Assembly: GCF_025725665.1 (NCBI RefSeq) | Contig: NZ_CP107009.1 | Coordinates: forward strand, 992,001 to 1,056,000 | From: Halomonas sp. LR3S48 | GTDB lineage: Bacteria > Pseudomonadota > Gammaproteobacteria > Pseudomonadales > Halomonadaceae | Length of the DNA: 64,000 bases | Reading direction: 5' to 3' | Part shown: positions 49,143-58,148 of the stretch, in pieces | Layout of the letters: every line of letters starts with the position of its first letter | How positions within the stretch are numbered: position 1 is the stretch's first letter | Translations under genes and position numbers: made by a program | The notes under the pieces: model-generated | Database searches by the model: none | What the model was told of the DNA's origin: nothing | The model's input: the letters and a program-made list of their open reading frames with translations, nothing else

Positions 49143-49508
49143 TCAGCGCGGCTCGCTTCGATCCAGATACGCATCCATCAGCCTGGCGTTGCGCAAATTG
49201 GCCTTGAATGCGAAATCGAACACGTCCCCTACCAGCGGGACCGTGCCGATCACGGCATCCAGCCCGACGTTCAGCGCCATTCGCGTGAGCACCCGGGTGG
49301 GCACACCTGCACGGGCCGCCTGCACGATGATGTAGAACGCCACCCCAGCCGTCGCGAGATCTCCGACCCCTGGCACTAGCCCGACGAGCCCGTCGACACC
49401 GATGCGAAAACCGCCTGGCAGACGGATCGAACTGTCCATCAGTCGCGCAAGCCGCTGCACGCGTTTGCGCGCCTCGTCGGGCCGGCGCTTCAGCGCGTCA
49501 GGCGGCAT
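49143..49508 (-). CDS. DUF4112 family protein
   Basis: A 121-residue protein with the DUF4112 core: RLARLMDSSIRLPGGFRIGV, then GLVGLVPGVGDLATAG and GTVPLVGDVFDFAFKAN, and a C-terminal NARLMDAYL. Two hydrophobic stretches suggest a membrane protein. The function is unknown. Confidence 0.9.
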   Translation of the reverse strand: MPPDALKRRPDEARKRVQRLARLMDSSIRLPGGFRIGVDGLVGLVPGVGDLATAGVAFYIIVQAARAGVPTRVLTRMALNVGLDAVIGTVPLVGDVFDFAFKANLRNARLMDAYLDRSEPR

Positions 49509-49644
49509 CGCGGTGTTCCTCGCTTGCCGGCGGCTTTATGCAGAAAGCCCCCGAGTGGTGGCAGGCAGAGCGCAAAAAATGATGCATAACAGGTCCACTG
49601 GGTGTGCTCCTGGCTGCAGTTTAGACGCCACAGCACGACTTTCA

Positions 49645-50265
49645 TCAGTGCTTTGACTTCAGCATCTCGTCGCGTTGGTTCTCCGCCCGCGCGGCTCCAA
49701 TCGCGGTTTCAACTTTTTTTACTTCCTCGGGCGGTGGCAGGACCGCCGGTAATCCGAGCGAATCGATCCACAATTCGCGGAGAAATCCCTTCGTGTGGTG
49801 GAGGTGATGTTCCTCTTCCTGCCCCACCGCTTCGAACGCGCTCCTGAGTGGGCCGGTTTCCTCCCCCTCGCCGTGTTCTGCCAGATGACCGATCAGTTGC
49901 CAGTTCTGAAGATCCTTGGTTTCTGCCAGAACCACGCAGTCACCGGCCACGAGTTGAGCGGCCGCAGCACTGGCATTCGCCTTTGCCATTTCCATAGCGG
50001 TGACCAGCGACTCCCCAAGGTGTGCTACCACTTCGCGGCCGGGCGTTACGGTGTCTGGATTCAGACCCAGTTGCTCGAACACCCTCAGTAGTAGTTGCTC
50101 GTGGGTGCGGGTCTGCTCCAGGTACTCCTCCCATTCATCTTTCAGGTCTTCGTTCTGTACGCATGACAGCGCGGCTTCGTAGATCTTTATTCCACCGCGC
50201 TCCGTCTCGAGGGATTGATATAACAATTCGTGCAACTGCTTCTTGATATACGGTCTCTTTTTCAC
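49645..50265 (-). CDS. Ferritin-like domain protein
   Basis: A 206-residue helical protein. The start is a GTG at 50265 with GAGGAG 7 bases upstream. Helix one contains an ETERGG motif and helix two EQTRTHEQLL, then further helices with AETKDLQNWQLIGHLAEHGE and VGQEEEHHLHH, giving an E...ExxH pattern of a di-iron or stress ferritin-like bundle (YciE/DUF892-like). The role is probably oxidative-stress protection, which is not proven. It lies among stress-type genes. Confidence 0.75.
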   Translation of the reverse strand: MKKRPYIKKQLHELLYQSLETERGGIKIYEAALSCVQNEDLKDEWEEYLEQTRTHEQLLLRVFEQLGLNPDTVTPGREVVAHLGESLVTAMEMAKANASAAAAQLVAGDCVVLAETKDLQNWQLIGHLAEHGEGEETGPLRSAFEAVGQEEEHHLHHTKGFLRELWIDSLGLPAVLPPPEEVKKVETAIGAARAENQRDEMLKSKH

Positions 50266-50486
50266 AGTATTCTCCTCGCGCGGGTAGACGGCACGCCGAT
50301 GGGCGGGCTGCGTCATCGTGTTGGGATCAACAAATGCAGCAGATGTCGCTCAGCTGAATGTTCAATGATAGGTAAGAGATGCTGTCGCGTCGGTGCAGTG
50401 GCGCACATAATCGTTCGATGGGAATGAATTGGCTTGGCCGCTATTTCCTCGGCGCTGGCTGACACTGCCTGATCTACACTCCAGAA

Positions 50487-50620
50487 ATGATATGCCAGGG
50501 GCCGCTCGAGGGCTTGAAAAGCGGTTATCCGTTCTGGGCGGTCAAGAATGGCCTGATGCATGCCTTCCCTCAGCTTGATGCCGAGCTGAGCCGCGACGTC
50601 GCGGTGGCGGGCGCTGGGAC
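50487..50620 (+). pseudogene. Fragment of an FAD-dependent (DAO-type) oxidoreductase
   Basis: From ATG 50487 about 45 residues (SGYPFWAVKNGLMHAFPQLD, then ELSRDVAVAGAGT) match the typical N-terminus of DAO-family oxidoreductases, which reads 'PFW.-KNGL...P.L..D..CDVAVVGAGITG'. The Rossmann glycine motif is damaged and the similarity ends at once; the frame then runs without family resemblance into the cardiolipin synthase gene. This looks like the 5' stub of a deleted gene. Confidence 0.45.
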
Positions 50621-50717
50621 CGAATTGCTGTGCGCGCTTCGAACGCCGCCAGCATCCATTGGCGGCGCTGTTCTCCTTTGCACGGATGGAACGTCATTGA
50701 CCTGGGACCGAAAATCT

Positions 50718-51983
50718 ATGCTCTGGGTTATCGGAGCCACCGTGCTGGCCACCGGCCTGGCACTCTTGTTGTTGCAGAACTTCAAGACACCAGAGAAGTC
50801 TCTCGAGCGCAAGGTCGAGCATCGCTACGCGGTTTCCGAGCCACAGTTTCGGCGCGAGATGTCCGTTCTACTGGGCCCGGCGATAATGAGCGGCAACCAA
50901 GTGACTGCGCTGCAAAACGGCGACGAGATTTTTCCAGCGATGCTGCAGGCCATTCGCTCGGCTCAGACCTCGATCACGTTCGAGACCTTCATTTACTGGT
51001 CAGGTGACATTGGTGAAGCGTTCTCGCAAGCGCTTGCTGAACGGGCCCGTGCGGGCGTGCAGGTCAGCGTCATTATCGACTGGGTCGGCAGCAGCAAGAT
51101 GGATCAGTCACTGCTGGATTCCATGCAGGCTGCTGGTGTGCAGCTGCACCGATATCGACCGCTGCACTGGTACAACGTTGGTCGAATGAACAACCGCACC
51201 CATCGCAAGTTGCTGGTGGTCGATGGCCGTATCGGGTTCACCGGGGGAGTAGGCATTGCCGACCAGTGGACTGGCGATGCAGGCGATCCCGATCACTGGC
51301 GAGACACTCACTTCCGAATCGAAGGGCCCGTGGTAGCGCAATTGCAAGCGGCTTTCAACGACAACTGGATCAAGACCACTGGCCAGGTGCTGAACGGCTC
51401 GGCCTATTTCCCGGCTCTTCAGGAACAGGGAGAGACGGATGCACACATGTTTGTTGCCTCGCCATCCGGCGGGGGCGAGAGCATGCACCTCATGTACCTG
51501 CTTGCCATCGCGGCAGCCGAGTCGACGATCGACCTGGCAGCCTCTTACTTTGTTCCCGACAGCATGTTGGTCGAAGCTCTAATCGCTGCCTGCCGACGTG
51601 ACGTTCGCGTTCGAATTCTGTTGCCTGGGCCACACATTGATGCGTATACGGTCAAGGTGGCTTCCAAGTCGGACTGGGGGGAACTGCTGGGCGCAGGTGC
51701 CGAGATCCACCTCTATCAGCCGACCATGCTGCATACCAAGTTGCTGGTCATCGATGCCGAGTTTGTTTCGGTGGGTTCTACCAATTTTGACATGCGTTCG
51801 CTTCGGCTCAATGACGAGGCGAGCCTGAATGTCTACAGCAGCGACTTCGCTACTCAGATGACCGCGGTGTTTGAGGGCGATCTGCTGTCGGCTGAGTCGT
51901 ATTCTCTTGCCGACTGGAAGAGCCGTTCATGGCGCGAAAGACTTTCCGAAAAGGTCCTGCTACCCATCAGATCGCAGCTTTGA
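50718..51983 (+). CDS. Cardiolipin synthase-like phospholipase D protein
   Basis: A 421-residue protein with an N-terminal membrane helix (LWVIGATVLATGLALLLLQ) and two HKD phosphotransfer motifs, THRKLLVVDGRIGFTGG (about 165-180) and LHTKLLVIDAEFVSVGSTNF (about 350-370). The HxK-x4-D and GG/GSxN elements are complete. It is shorter than ClsA and closest in form to ClsB/ClsC-type enzymes, which make cardiolipin from phosphatidyl donors; other PLD activity is possible. Start ATG 50718 lacks a strong ribosome site, and earlier in-frame ATGs belong to a decayed fragment. Confidence 0.88.
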   Translation: MLWVIGATVLATGLALLLLQNFKTPEKSLERKVEHRYAVSEPQFRREMSVLLGPAIMSGNQVTALQNGDEIFPAMLQAIRSAQTSITFETFIYWSGDIGEAFSQALAERARAGVQVSVIIDWVGSSKMDQSLLDSMQAAGVQLHRYRPLHWYNVGRMNNRTHRKLLVVDGRIGFTGGVGIADQWTGDAGDPDHWRDTHFRIEGPVVAQLQAAFNDNWIKTTGQVLNGSAYFPALQEQGETDAHMFVASPSGGGESMHLMYLLAIAAAESTIDLAASYFVPDSMLVEALIAACRRDVRVRILLPGPHIDAYTVKVASKSDWGELLGAGAEIHLYQPTMLHTKLLVIDAEFVSVGSTNFDMRSLRLNDEASLNVYSSDFATQMTAVFEGDLLSAESYSLADWKSRSWRERLSEKVLLPIRSQL

Positions 51984-52327
51984 CCAAAGGAACGCTGGCG
52001 TGAAGCATCGGCAGCAGGATGCTGGCAGGGCGGCAGGGCGGCAGGGCGGCAGGCGGTTCGGTGCGCAGACACTCCGTCGTCACCGACCTTGTTGCCAGCA
52101 TCTCGAGTGTTCTTGATTCTGCCGGGCGAAGCCCACATTCCACTACCAGGACACATTATCTTGCGGGGGCTGGTCAATGCCCCACCATTCTGGTCTAGAA
52201 TAAGTGAACGGGTCGAGGTAGCGAAAGACGCAACCTGGCCCAAGGCGCATCGCCCGTACGGAGCGTACGGTAGCGGTGCACCCGGTACATGCAGGGGGAG
52301 CCCCTGCCAGTCACAGTGGTAGACACG
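51984..52327. other. Intergenic region upstream of nadA
   Basis: About 340 bases between cls and nadA. At 52024-52053 there is a tandem repeat of GGCAGGGC (nearly four units). The 3' half should hold the nadA promoter and leader. No binding site of the usual NAD regulators could be recognised by eye. Confidence 0.45.
52024..52053. repeat. 8-base tandem repeat (GGCAGGGC)n
   Basis: Three exact copies of GGCAGGGC plus a fourth partial one. The pure octamer repeat is prone to slippage. It is not in a coding region. Confidence 0.9.
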
Positions 52328-53356
52328 ATGACGATCATGACTTCCCGAATCGAGGTGCGTGAGCACCTTGCCCGCGCCTACTGCCCGACCCGCATCCCGG
52401 CCGAGGACGAGGCTCGCATTGACGAGATCAAGCGCCTGCTGGAGCTGCACAACGCGGTGCTCGTGGCCCACTACTACACCGACGATGCCATCCAACAGCT
52501 GGCCGAGGAGACCGGCGGCTGCGTTGCCGATTCGTTGGAAATGGCCCGCTTCGGCGCACGTCACGAGGCTGAAACCCTGGTGGTCGCCGGGGTGCGCTTC
52601 ATGGGCGAGACGGCCAAGATCCTGTCGCCTGAGAAACGCGTGCTGATGCCGACGCTGGAAGCCACCTGCTCGCTCGACATCGGTTGCCCGGCGGACGAAT
52701 TCAGCGCCTTCTGCGCCCAGCATCCCGATCGTACCGTGGTGGTCTACGCCAACACCTCGGCGGCGGTGAAGGCGCGCGCCGACTGGGTGGTGACCTCCTC
52801 TATCGCGGTGGATGTCATCGAGCACCTGCAGGCGCGCGGCGAGAAGATCCTGTGGGCCCCGGACAAGCACCTGGGGGGCTATATCCAGCAGAAGACCGGC
52901 GCCGACATGCTGTTGTGGGACGGTGCCTGCATCGTGCACGAGGAGTTCAAGGCCAAGGGCATCGAGGACCTGAAAGGGCTCTACCCCGACGCCGCCGTGC
53001 TGGTGCACCCTGAGTCGCCCGCTTCGGTGGTGGCATTGGCCGACGTGGCCGGCTCGACCTCGCAACTGATCAAGGCGGCCAAGGAGCTGCCGAACGACAA
53101 GCTGATCGTCGCCACCGACCGCGGCATCTTCTTCAAGATGCAGCAGATGGTGCCCGAGAAGACCCTGTTCGAGGCACCCACCGCCGGCAACGGCGCCACC
53201 TGTCGCAGCTGCGCCCACTGCCCGTGGATGGCGATGAATGCGCTGGACAACCTGGCTGGTGCCCTGCGCGAAGGCAGCGGCGAGATCTTCGTCGACGCCG
53301 AGCTGCGCCTGAAGGCACTCAAGCCGCTGGAGCGCATGCTCAACTTCCAGAAGTAG
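52328..53356 (+). CDS. nadA: Quinolinate synthase NadA
   Basis: A 342-residue Fe-S enzyme that condenses iminoaspartate with dihydroxyacetone phosphate to quinolinate in NAD synthesis. Conserved stretches are [52 protein letters not shown] and [18 protein letters not shown] with the C-terminal cluster Cys residues. Start ATG 52328; ATG 52337 is also possible, and 52289 would give a non-conserved extension. NadB is not in the window. Confidence 0.96.
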   Translation: MTIMTSRIEVREHLARAYCPTRIPAEDEARIDEIKRLLELHNAVLVAHYYTDDAIQQLAEETGGCVADSLEMARFGARHEAETLVVAGVRFMGETAKILSPEKRVLMPTLEATCSLDIGCPADEFSAFCAQHPDRTVVVYANTSAAVKARADWVVTSSIAVDVIEHLQARGEKILWAPDKHLGGYIQQKTGADMLLWDGACIVHEEFKAKGIEDLKGLYPDAAVLVHPESPASVVALADVAGSTSQLIKAAKELPNDKLIVATDRGIFFKMQQMVPEKTLFEAPTAGNGATCRSCAHCPWMAMNALDNLAGALREGSGEIFVDAELRLKALKPLERMLNFQK

Positions 53357-53398
53357 TTGTTGTTCTTCGTAACGAGATGAACTCGCTACTGTTCTCTA

Positions 53399-53509
53399 GC
53401 GGCGCCGGGGACAGGTCGTAGCGGAGGTCATTTGCCAGGGATGGCAAATGTAGCGCCCAGGGATGGGTTCACAGCGCCTCCGCGAAGGGCCTGTCGCCGG
53501 AGAAGCCGC
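53399..53509. repeat. Palindromic intergenic element with two GGGA-loop hairpins
   Basis: Nested complementary arms run inward: GCGGC (53399) with GCCGC (53505), CCGG with CCGG, GACAGG (53410) with CCTGTC (53490), GCGGAGG (53421) with CCTCCGC (53477). The centre has two small hairpins with identical cores CCAGGGATGG: ATTTGCCA-GGGA-TGGCAAAT (53430-53449) and CCCA-GGGA-TGGG (about 53456-53467). The form is that of a dispersed intergenic palindromic repeat; copies elsewhere cannot be checked here. Confidence 0.65.
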
Positions 53510-53553
53510 GGTCTTCCTTGAGCTATCCGTCAGCTTCTTTCTCCTTTTTGCTG

Positions 53554-55008
53554 CTAGAACTTCTCCATCGTCTCGCGATAACCGACGAAGTCCTCGCGGC
53601 GCTGCTCGATGCGTGCCAGGGCGTTGGTCTCGCCGCTCTGCTCCGCTACTCGGCGGGCCACGTCGAGCTGACGGATGGCGCGATCGATCTCGCCGGTGAG
53701 CTGCATCTGCTCGGCTCGGGCCAAGTGGCCCCAAGCCTCGCGGCCGCTGCGGCCGGCGGCTTCGGCGAGCAGCGTGAAGACCTGCGGGTCCTCGGGGCGT
53801 CGGTTGGCCAATTCATTCAGGACTCGATAGGCCTCGTTGGGGTCTCGCTGCAGCAGCGCTTCGCCCAGGATGCGCGTGGCCGGCATGTGGCCCGGCATCA
53901 GGCGCAGCACACGCCGGCTGCGCTCGATGGCATCGTCGTAGCGGCCGGCATCGAAGGCGACCTCGGCGGCGCTGACCGGCAGCAGGGCCAGGTCGGGTAG
54001 TTCCCGGGCCAAGGCGTCGAGCTGGCTGAGGGCGCTGTCGGTCTGGCCGTGGTGGGCGGCAATCAGGGCGTCGAGATAGCGCCTGGCCGATGGCGGCGCG
54101 TCATCCTGGGCCAGGCGTGTCGCCGCCTGCTGCGGGTCGCGCTGATTCACCGCCAGCAGTGCCCGGGCGCGCACCAGGTGGTAGATTGGGTCGCCCTCGC
54201 GAGGACGCATGGGTTCGAGCTGGGAGGCGCGGGACTCGGCATCGCTGATGCGCGACTCGGTCAGCGGGTGAGTGAGCAGGAACTCAGGGGGATTGCCGCC
54301 CTGCAGGCTCACCTGACGCTGCATGGCGCGGAACATCCTGACCATGGCGTCGGGGTCGAAGCCGGCCTGGGCCATGGTCTGCAGGCCGAGGCGGTCGGCT
54401 TCCTGCTCGAAGCGCCGTGAATAGGCCAGTTGATCCTGGATGAAGGCGGCCTGGGAGCCCATGGCGGCGGCAATGCCGGCGTCGCCGCCGCCGCTGGCGG
54501 CGATCAGCATGCCGGCCAGCATCGCCGCCATGGCCGGCAACTGGGTCTGCTCGGCACGTGCCTGGCCGCGTGAATAGTGGCGCTGGGAGAGGTGACCCAG
54601 TTCGTGGGCCAGCACCGAGGCGACGGCATCCTCTTCATTGGCGAAGGCGAACAGGCCGGCATTTACGCCGATGACGCCGCCCGGCACGGCGAAGGCGTTG
54701 AGGGCACGGTTATTCACCAGTGTGACGACGGTGCTGGAGTTGCCAAGCCCGCTGTGTGGCAGCAGGCGCGACACCAGCGACTCCACGTAGTCCTGCGCGA
54801 TGGGGTCCTGCCAACTGGGGGCGCGGGCACGAAACTGGCGCAGCCAGGCGCGACCCAGGCGAAATTCCTCGCCGGTCATGGCCTGGCTGCTGCCGGTCAG
54901 GCTGGGCAGTCCATAGTCCTCAGTAGCGCTGGTCGGTGCCGGGGCAGACAGGCCCAAGGTCAGCGCGACGGCACCGGTGGTCAGGCAGGTTAGGGTCTTG
55001 CGCAGCAT
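53554..55008 (-). CDS. bepA: Periplasmic M48 protease/chaperone BepA
   Basis: A 484-residue exported protein (E. coli BepA is 487). A signal peptide (LTTGAVALTLGLSAPAPTSA) is followed by an M48 metalloprotease domain with VLAHELGHLSQRH and the downstream EQEADRLGLQTM, a flap rich in QDQLAYSRRFE, and C-terminal TPR repeats (about 290-480). It helps LptD and BAM assembly and degrades misfolded forms. Motifs are complete. Confidence 0.95.
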   Translation of the reverse strand: MLRKTLTCLTTGAVALTLGLSAPAPTSATEDYGLPSLTGSSQAMTGEEFRLGRAWLRQFRARAPSWQDPIAQDYVESLVSRLLPHSGLGNSSTVVTLVNNRALNAFAVPGGVIGVNAGLFAFANEEDAVASVLAHELGHLSQRHYSRGQARAEQTQLPAMAAMLAGMLIAASGGGDAGIAAAMGSQAAFIQDQLAYSRRFEQEADRLGLQTMAQAGFDPDAMVRMFRAMQRQVSLQGGNPPEFLLTHPLTESRISDAESRASQLEPMRPREGDPIYHLVRARALLAVNQRDPQQAATRLAQDDAPPSARRYLDALIAAHHGQTDSALSQLDALARELPDLALLPVSAAEVAFDAGRYDDAIERSRRVLRLMPGHMPATRILGEALLQRDPNEAYRVLNELANRRPEDPQVFTLLAEAAGRSGREAWGHLARAEQMQLTGEIDRAIRQLDVARRVAEQSGETNALARIEQRREDFVGYRETMEKF

Positions 55009-55156
55009 GTGCCAGTCTCGTTCGAAGCGGCGGTCGGTTCTCTCTCCGACATTGATTCGGCCTGCAAAGTGCCTTTAAATCTCAAGGGTTTTGCGCTTTG
55101 TTGCAAGGGCATGCGGCCTGATGTGCATGAGCGTACGTTATTTTTCGGGAGACGAC

Positions 55157-55405
55157 ATGGCTGTGCAACCAGATGATGTACTCGATGCCTGCGGCCTGCC
55201 CTGCCCGCTGCCGTTGCTCAAGGCGAAGCAGGCACTGGCTCGGTTGCAGCCCGGTCAAGTGCTCGAGATCCTGGCGACCGATGCCGGCTCCTGGCGCGAC
55301 TTCGAAACCTTCGCCGACAACAGCATCCACGAGTTGATCGCCCGGGAGGAGCGCGGCGAGGTCTACCATTACTGGCTGCGCAAGGGCGAGGAGCCAACCT
55401 CATGA
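55157..55405 (+). CDS. TusA-family sulfur carrier protein
   Basis: An 82-residue protein with the TusA hallmark DACGLPCPLPLLKAKQALAR; the Cys of CPxP carries the persulfide. GGGAGA lies 6 bases before ATG 55157. The C-terminal half (DAGSWRDFETFADNSIHELI) fits the family. It may act in tRNA thiolation or other sulfur relay. It overlaps the downstream permease gene by four bases, a common pairing with a PerM-type protein next to bepA. Confidence 0.9.
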   Translation: MAVQPDDVLDACGLPCPLPLLKAKQALARLQPGQVLEILATDAGSWRDFETFADNSIHELIAREERGEVYHYWLRKGEEPTS

Positions 55406-56511
55406 TTTTGCGTGAGGTCTTCAAGGGCTGGATCGAGCACTACTTCTCCGACGAGGAGGCGGTGATCCTGCTGGTGCTGCTGATACTGGGCTTCGCTGCG
55501 GTGATCCTGTTCGGTCGAATGCTGGCACCGTTCCTCACTGCCCTGGTCATCGCCTTCCTGCTGCAGGGGGGCGTCAATGCCCTGACACGGCGCGGCGTGC
55601 CGCATCTGCTGGCCGTGATGCTTATCTTCCTCGCTTTCATCGGCGTGCTGCTGGCTCTGGCCTTCATTCTGATGCCGTTGATATGGAATCAGCTCGTCAG
55701 CCTGGTTCAGGAGACGCCCCGTATCGTCGCCAGCGGCCAGCGCTGGCTGGATGAACTCCAGGAGCGCTATCCCAACCTGGTCACGCCGGATCAGGTGCAG
55801 GAGTGGATCGCCGTCGCCGGTCGCGAGCTGACCCAGCTCGGCCAGCGCGCACTGACCCTCTCGCTGGCCTCGCTGGGCAACTTGCTGGCCTTGATCATCT
55901 ATCTGGTGCTGGTGCCGATCCTGGTGTTCTTCCTGCTCAAGGATCGCGAGCAGTTGGTGGGCTTTACGCTCTCGCTGCTACCTCAACAGCGCGCGCTGAT
56001 GACGCGCATCTGGCAGGAGATGGATGCTCAGATCGCCAACTACGTGCGCGGCAAGTTCATCGAGATCATCATCGTCGGCACCGTGTCGTTCTTCACCTTC
56101 GCCTTCTTCGGCCTGCCCTATTCGGCGCTGCTGGCGGTACTGGTGGGCTGTTCGGTACTGGTGCCCTACATCGGCGCCGCCGTGGCGACCCTGCCGGTGG
56201 CCGCCGTGGCGGGCTTTCATTTCGGCATGAGCGACCAGTTTCTCTACGTGCTGGTCGCCTATGGCGTGATCCAGGCGCTGGATGGCAACGTGCTGGTACC
56301 GATTCTATTCTCCGAGGCGGTCAACCTGCATCCGGTATCGATCATCGTGGCGGTGCTGTTCTTCGGCGGAGTCTGGGGCTTCTGGGGCATTTTCTTCGCC
56401 ATTCCCCTGGCGACGCTGCTCAAGGCCTTGGTCTATGCCTGGCCAAGAGGAATCAGGCAGTACCATGACTCGCTCCAGCCCGTCGAGCTGGAGCAACAGG
56501 TCGAGGAGTAA
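55402..56511 (+). CDS. AI-2E/PerM family permease
   Basis: A 369-residue membrane protein with about seven to eight hydrophobic helices. Family signatures are ALVIAFLLQGGVNALTRRGV, VLVPILVFFLLKDREQLVGF, VPYIGAAVATLPVAAVAGFH and GGVWGFWGIFFAIPLATLLK. The amphipathic segment between helices three and four is typical. The substrate is unknown; members transport AI-2 or sodium/protons. ATG 55402 overlaps the TusA-like gene. Confidence 0.92.
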   Translation: MILREVFKGWIEHYFSDEEAVILLVLLILGFAAVILFGRMLAPFLTALVIAFLLQGGVNALTRRGVPHLLAVMLIFLAFIGVLLALAFILMPLIWNQLVSLVQETPRIVASGQRWLDELQERYPNLVTPDQVQEWIAVAGRELTQLGQRALTLSLASLGNLLALIIYLVLVPILVFFLLKDREQLVGFTLSLLPQQRALMTRIWQEMDAQIANYVRGKFIEIIIVGTVSFFTFAFFGLPYSALLAVLVGCSVLVPYIGAAVATLPVAAVAGFHFGMSDQFLYVLVAYGVIQALDGNVLVPILFSEAVNLHPVSIIVAVLFFGGVWGFWGIFFAIPLATLLKALVYAWPRGIRQYHDSLQPVELEQQVEE

Positions 56512-56518
56512 GGGGAGC

Positions 56519-56539
56519 CCGCCCGCGGGTTCCGGGCGG
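56519..56539. terminator. Possible terminator between convergent genes
   Basis: 7-bp stem CCGCCCG / CGGGCGG with a 7-base loop, between the PerM stop (56511) and the bcp stop (56554). There is no U-tract. Confidence 0.4.
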
Positions 56540-56553
56540 AGCGCCTGCCTGGC

Positions 56554-57030
56554 TTAATTGCCGGCGTGAAGTGCCTGGGCCGCTTCAAGGACTTCCTGGG
56601 CGTGCCCCTTGACCTTGACGCCGCGCCACTCGCGGGCAAGCTTGCCATCGGCGTCGATCAGGAAAGTGCTGCGTTCGATGCCGAGATGCTCCTTGCCATA
56701 CAACTTCTTCAGCTTGATGACGTCGAACAGCTGGCAGATTTCCTCGTCCTTGTCGGAAATCAACTCGAAGTTGAAGGCCTGCTTGGCCTTGAAGTTCTCC
56801 TGGGCGCGGATGCCGTCGCGCGAAACGCCGAGGATGACCGTATTGGCTGCGTCGAAGTCTGCCTTGCGGTCGCGGAAGTCGCCGCCTTCAGTGGTGCAGC
56901 CGGGGGTGCTGGCCTTGGGATAGAAATAGATCACCACCTGGCGACCCTTGAGTGAGGAGAGGGTGACGGTGGTATCGCCGGTGCCCTTGGCGCTGAAGTC
57001 GGGTACCGGTTGGCCGATGGCTGGCGTCAT
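56554..57030 (-). CDS. bcp: Thiol peroxidase Bcp, one-Cys type
   Basis: A 158-residue AhpC/TSA-family peroxiredoxin. The peroxidatic Cys45 lies in FYPKASTPGCTTEGGDFRD. In E. coli Bcp a resolving Cys follows five residues later; here that position is Gly50, so no local disulfide is possible. One further Cys (EEICQLFDV, near 97) might serve instead. It reduces hydroperoxides with thioredoxin-type donors. It is divergent from dapA, a common arrangement. Confidence 0.93.
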   Translation of the reverse strand: MTPAIGQPVPDFSAKGTGDTTVTLSSLKGRQVVIYFYPKASTPGCTTEGGDFRDRKADFDAANTVILGVSRDGIRAQENFKAKQAFNFELISDKDEEICQLFDVIKLKKLYGKEHLGIERSTFLIDADGKLAREWRGVKVKGHAQEVLEAAQALHAGN

Positions 57031-57211
57031 GAGAGGCTCCTTGATGAGGTGGAAGGCGTTTCATTACACGCAGGCCGGGGTGTGCTGTCAAAGAGCGCGT
57101 CGGCCGTGCTGTACAGGCCTGTGCCGCCTGAGTACCATTTACCCTTTGCTCGTGGTCCTGTCGATGCGACACCCGAGTGCGGCATGAGCGGCTATTGCAG
57201 AGGAAGAGAGG

Positions 57212-58096
57212 ATGATCACTGGCAGTATCGTCGCCCTGGCGACGCCGATGAAGGCCAATGGTGATATCGACTGGGAGGCGTTGCGCCGCTTGGTGAACTT
57301 CCACCTGGAGAACGGCACCGACGGCATCGTCGCCGCCGGTACCACCGGTGAACCCACCACCATGTCCTTCGCCGAGCATTTCGACGTGATTCGCGCCGTG
57401 GTGGAAGAGGTCGATGGCCGCATTCCGGTCATTGCCGGCACCGGGGCCAATGCCACTTCCGAAGCCGTGGAGCTGGCGCGCTATGCCAGCGAAGTGGGCG
57501 CCGACTACTGCCTGTCGGTGTGCCCCTACTACAACAAGCCCACTCAGGAAGGGCTCTATCGCCACTTCAAGGCGGTGGCCGAGGGCAGCCGCCTGCCGGT
57601 GATCCTCTACAACGTGCCCGGCCGCACCTGCTCCGATCTCTACAACGAAACCGTGTTGCGCCTGGCCGAGGTCGGCAACATCGTCGGGCTCAAGGATGCC
57701 ACCGGCAACCTCGAGCGGGCCGAGGACCTCATCGCGCGGCTCCAGGGCAGCGGTTTCATGCTCTACTCCGGTGACGATGGTACCGCCTGCGAGTTCATGC
57801 TGATGGGCGGCAACGGTGACATTTCGGTTACCGCCAACGTGGCGCCCAAGGCCATGCACGAGCTGTGCGTCGCCGCGGTCGCCGGTGACGCCGATCGCGC
57901 TCACCAGATCAACACCCGGTTGATGCCGCTGCATACCAACCTGGGCATCGAGTCCAACCCGATTCCGGTCAAGTGGGCGCTTCACCGCATGGGAATGATC
58001 GAGCAGGGTATTCGTCTTCCGCTTACCTGGCTGTCCGGCAAGTACCATGCGACGGTGGACGAGGCCCTGCAACTGGCTGGCGTAATCGACGATTGA
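57212..58096 (+). CDS. dapA: 4-Hydroxy-tetrahydrodipicolinate synthase DapA
   Basis: A 294-residue TIM-barrel aldolase that condenses pyruvate with aspartate semialdehyde in lysine and peptidoglycan synthesis. The Schiff-base Lys161 is in [23 protein letters not shown], the Tyr motif [16 protein letters not shown] and GDDGT are intact. ATG 57212 follows AGAGGA. It heads the conserved dapA-bamC-MBL-purC string. Confidence 0.97.
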   Translation: MITGSIVALATPMKANGDIDWEALRRLVNFHLENGTDGIVAAGTTGEPTTMSFAEHFDVIRAVVEEVDGRIPVIAGTGANATSEAVELARYASEVGADYCLSVCPYYNKPTQEGLYRHFKAVAEGSRLPVILYNVPGRTCSDLYNETVLRLAEVGNIVGLKDATGNLERAEDLIARLQGSGFMLYSGDDGTACEFMLMGGNGDISVTANVAPKAMHELCVAAVAGDADRAHQINTRLMPLHTNLGIESNPIPVKWALHRMGMIEQGIRLPLTWLSGKYHATVDEALQLAGVIDD

Positions 58097-58148
58097 GGCG
58101 GCCTGGAAAGCTCCCGCCGCCCCGATAATCTGACTGCAAGGTGAATGC

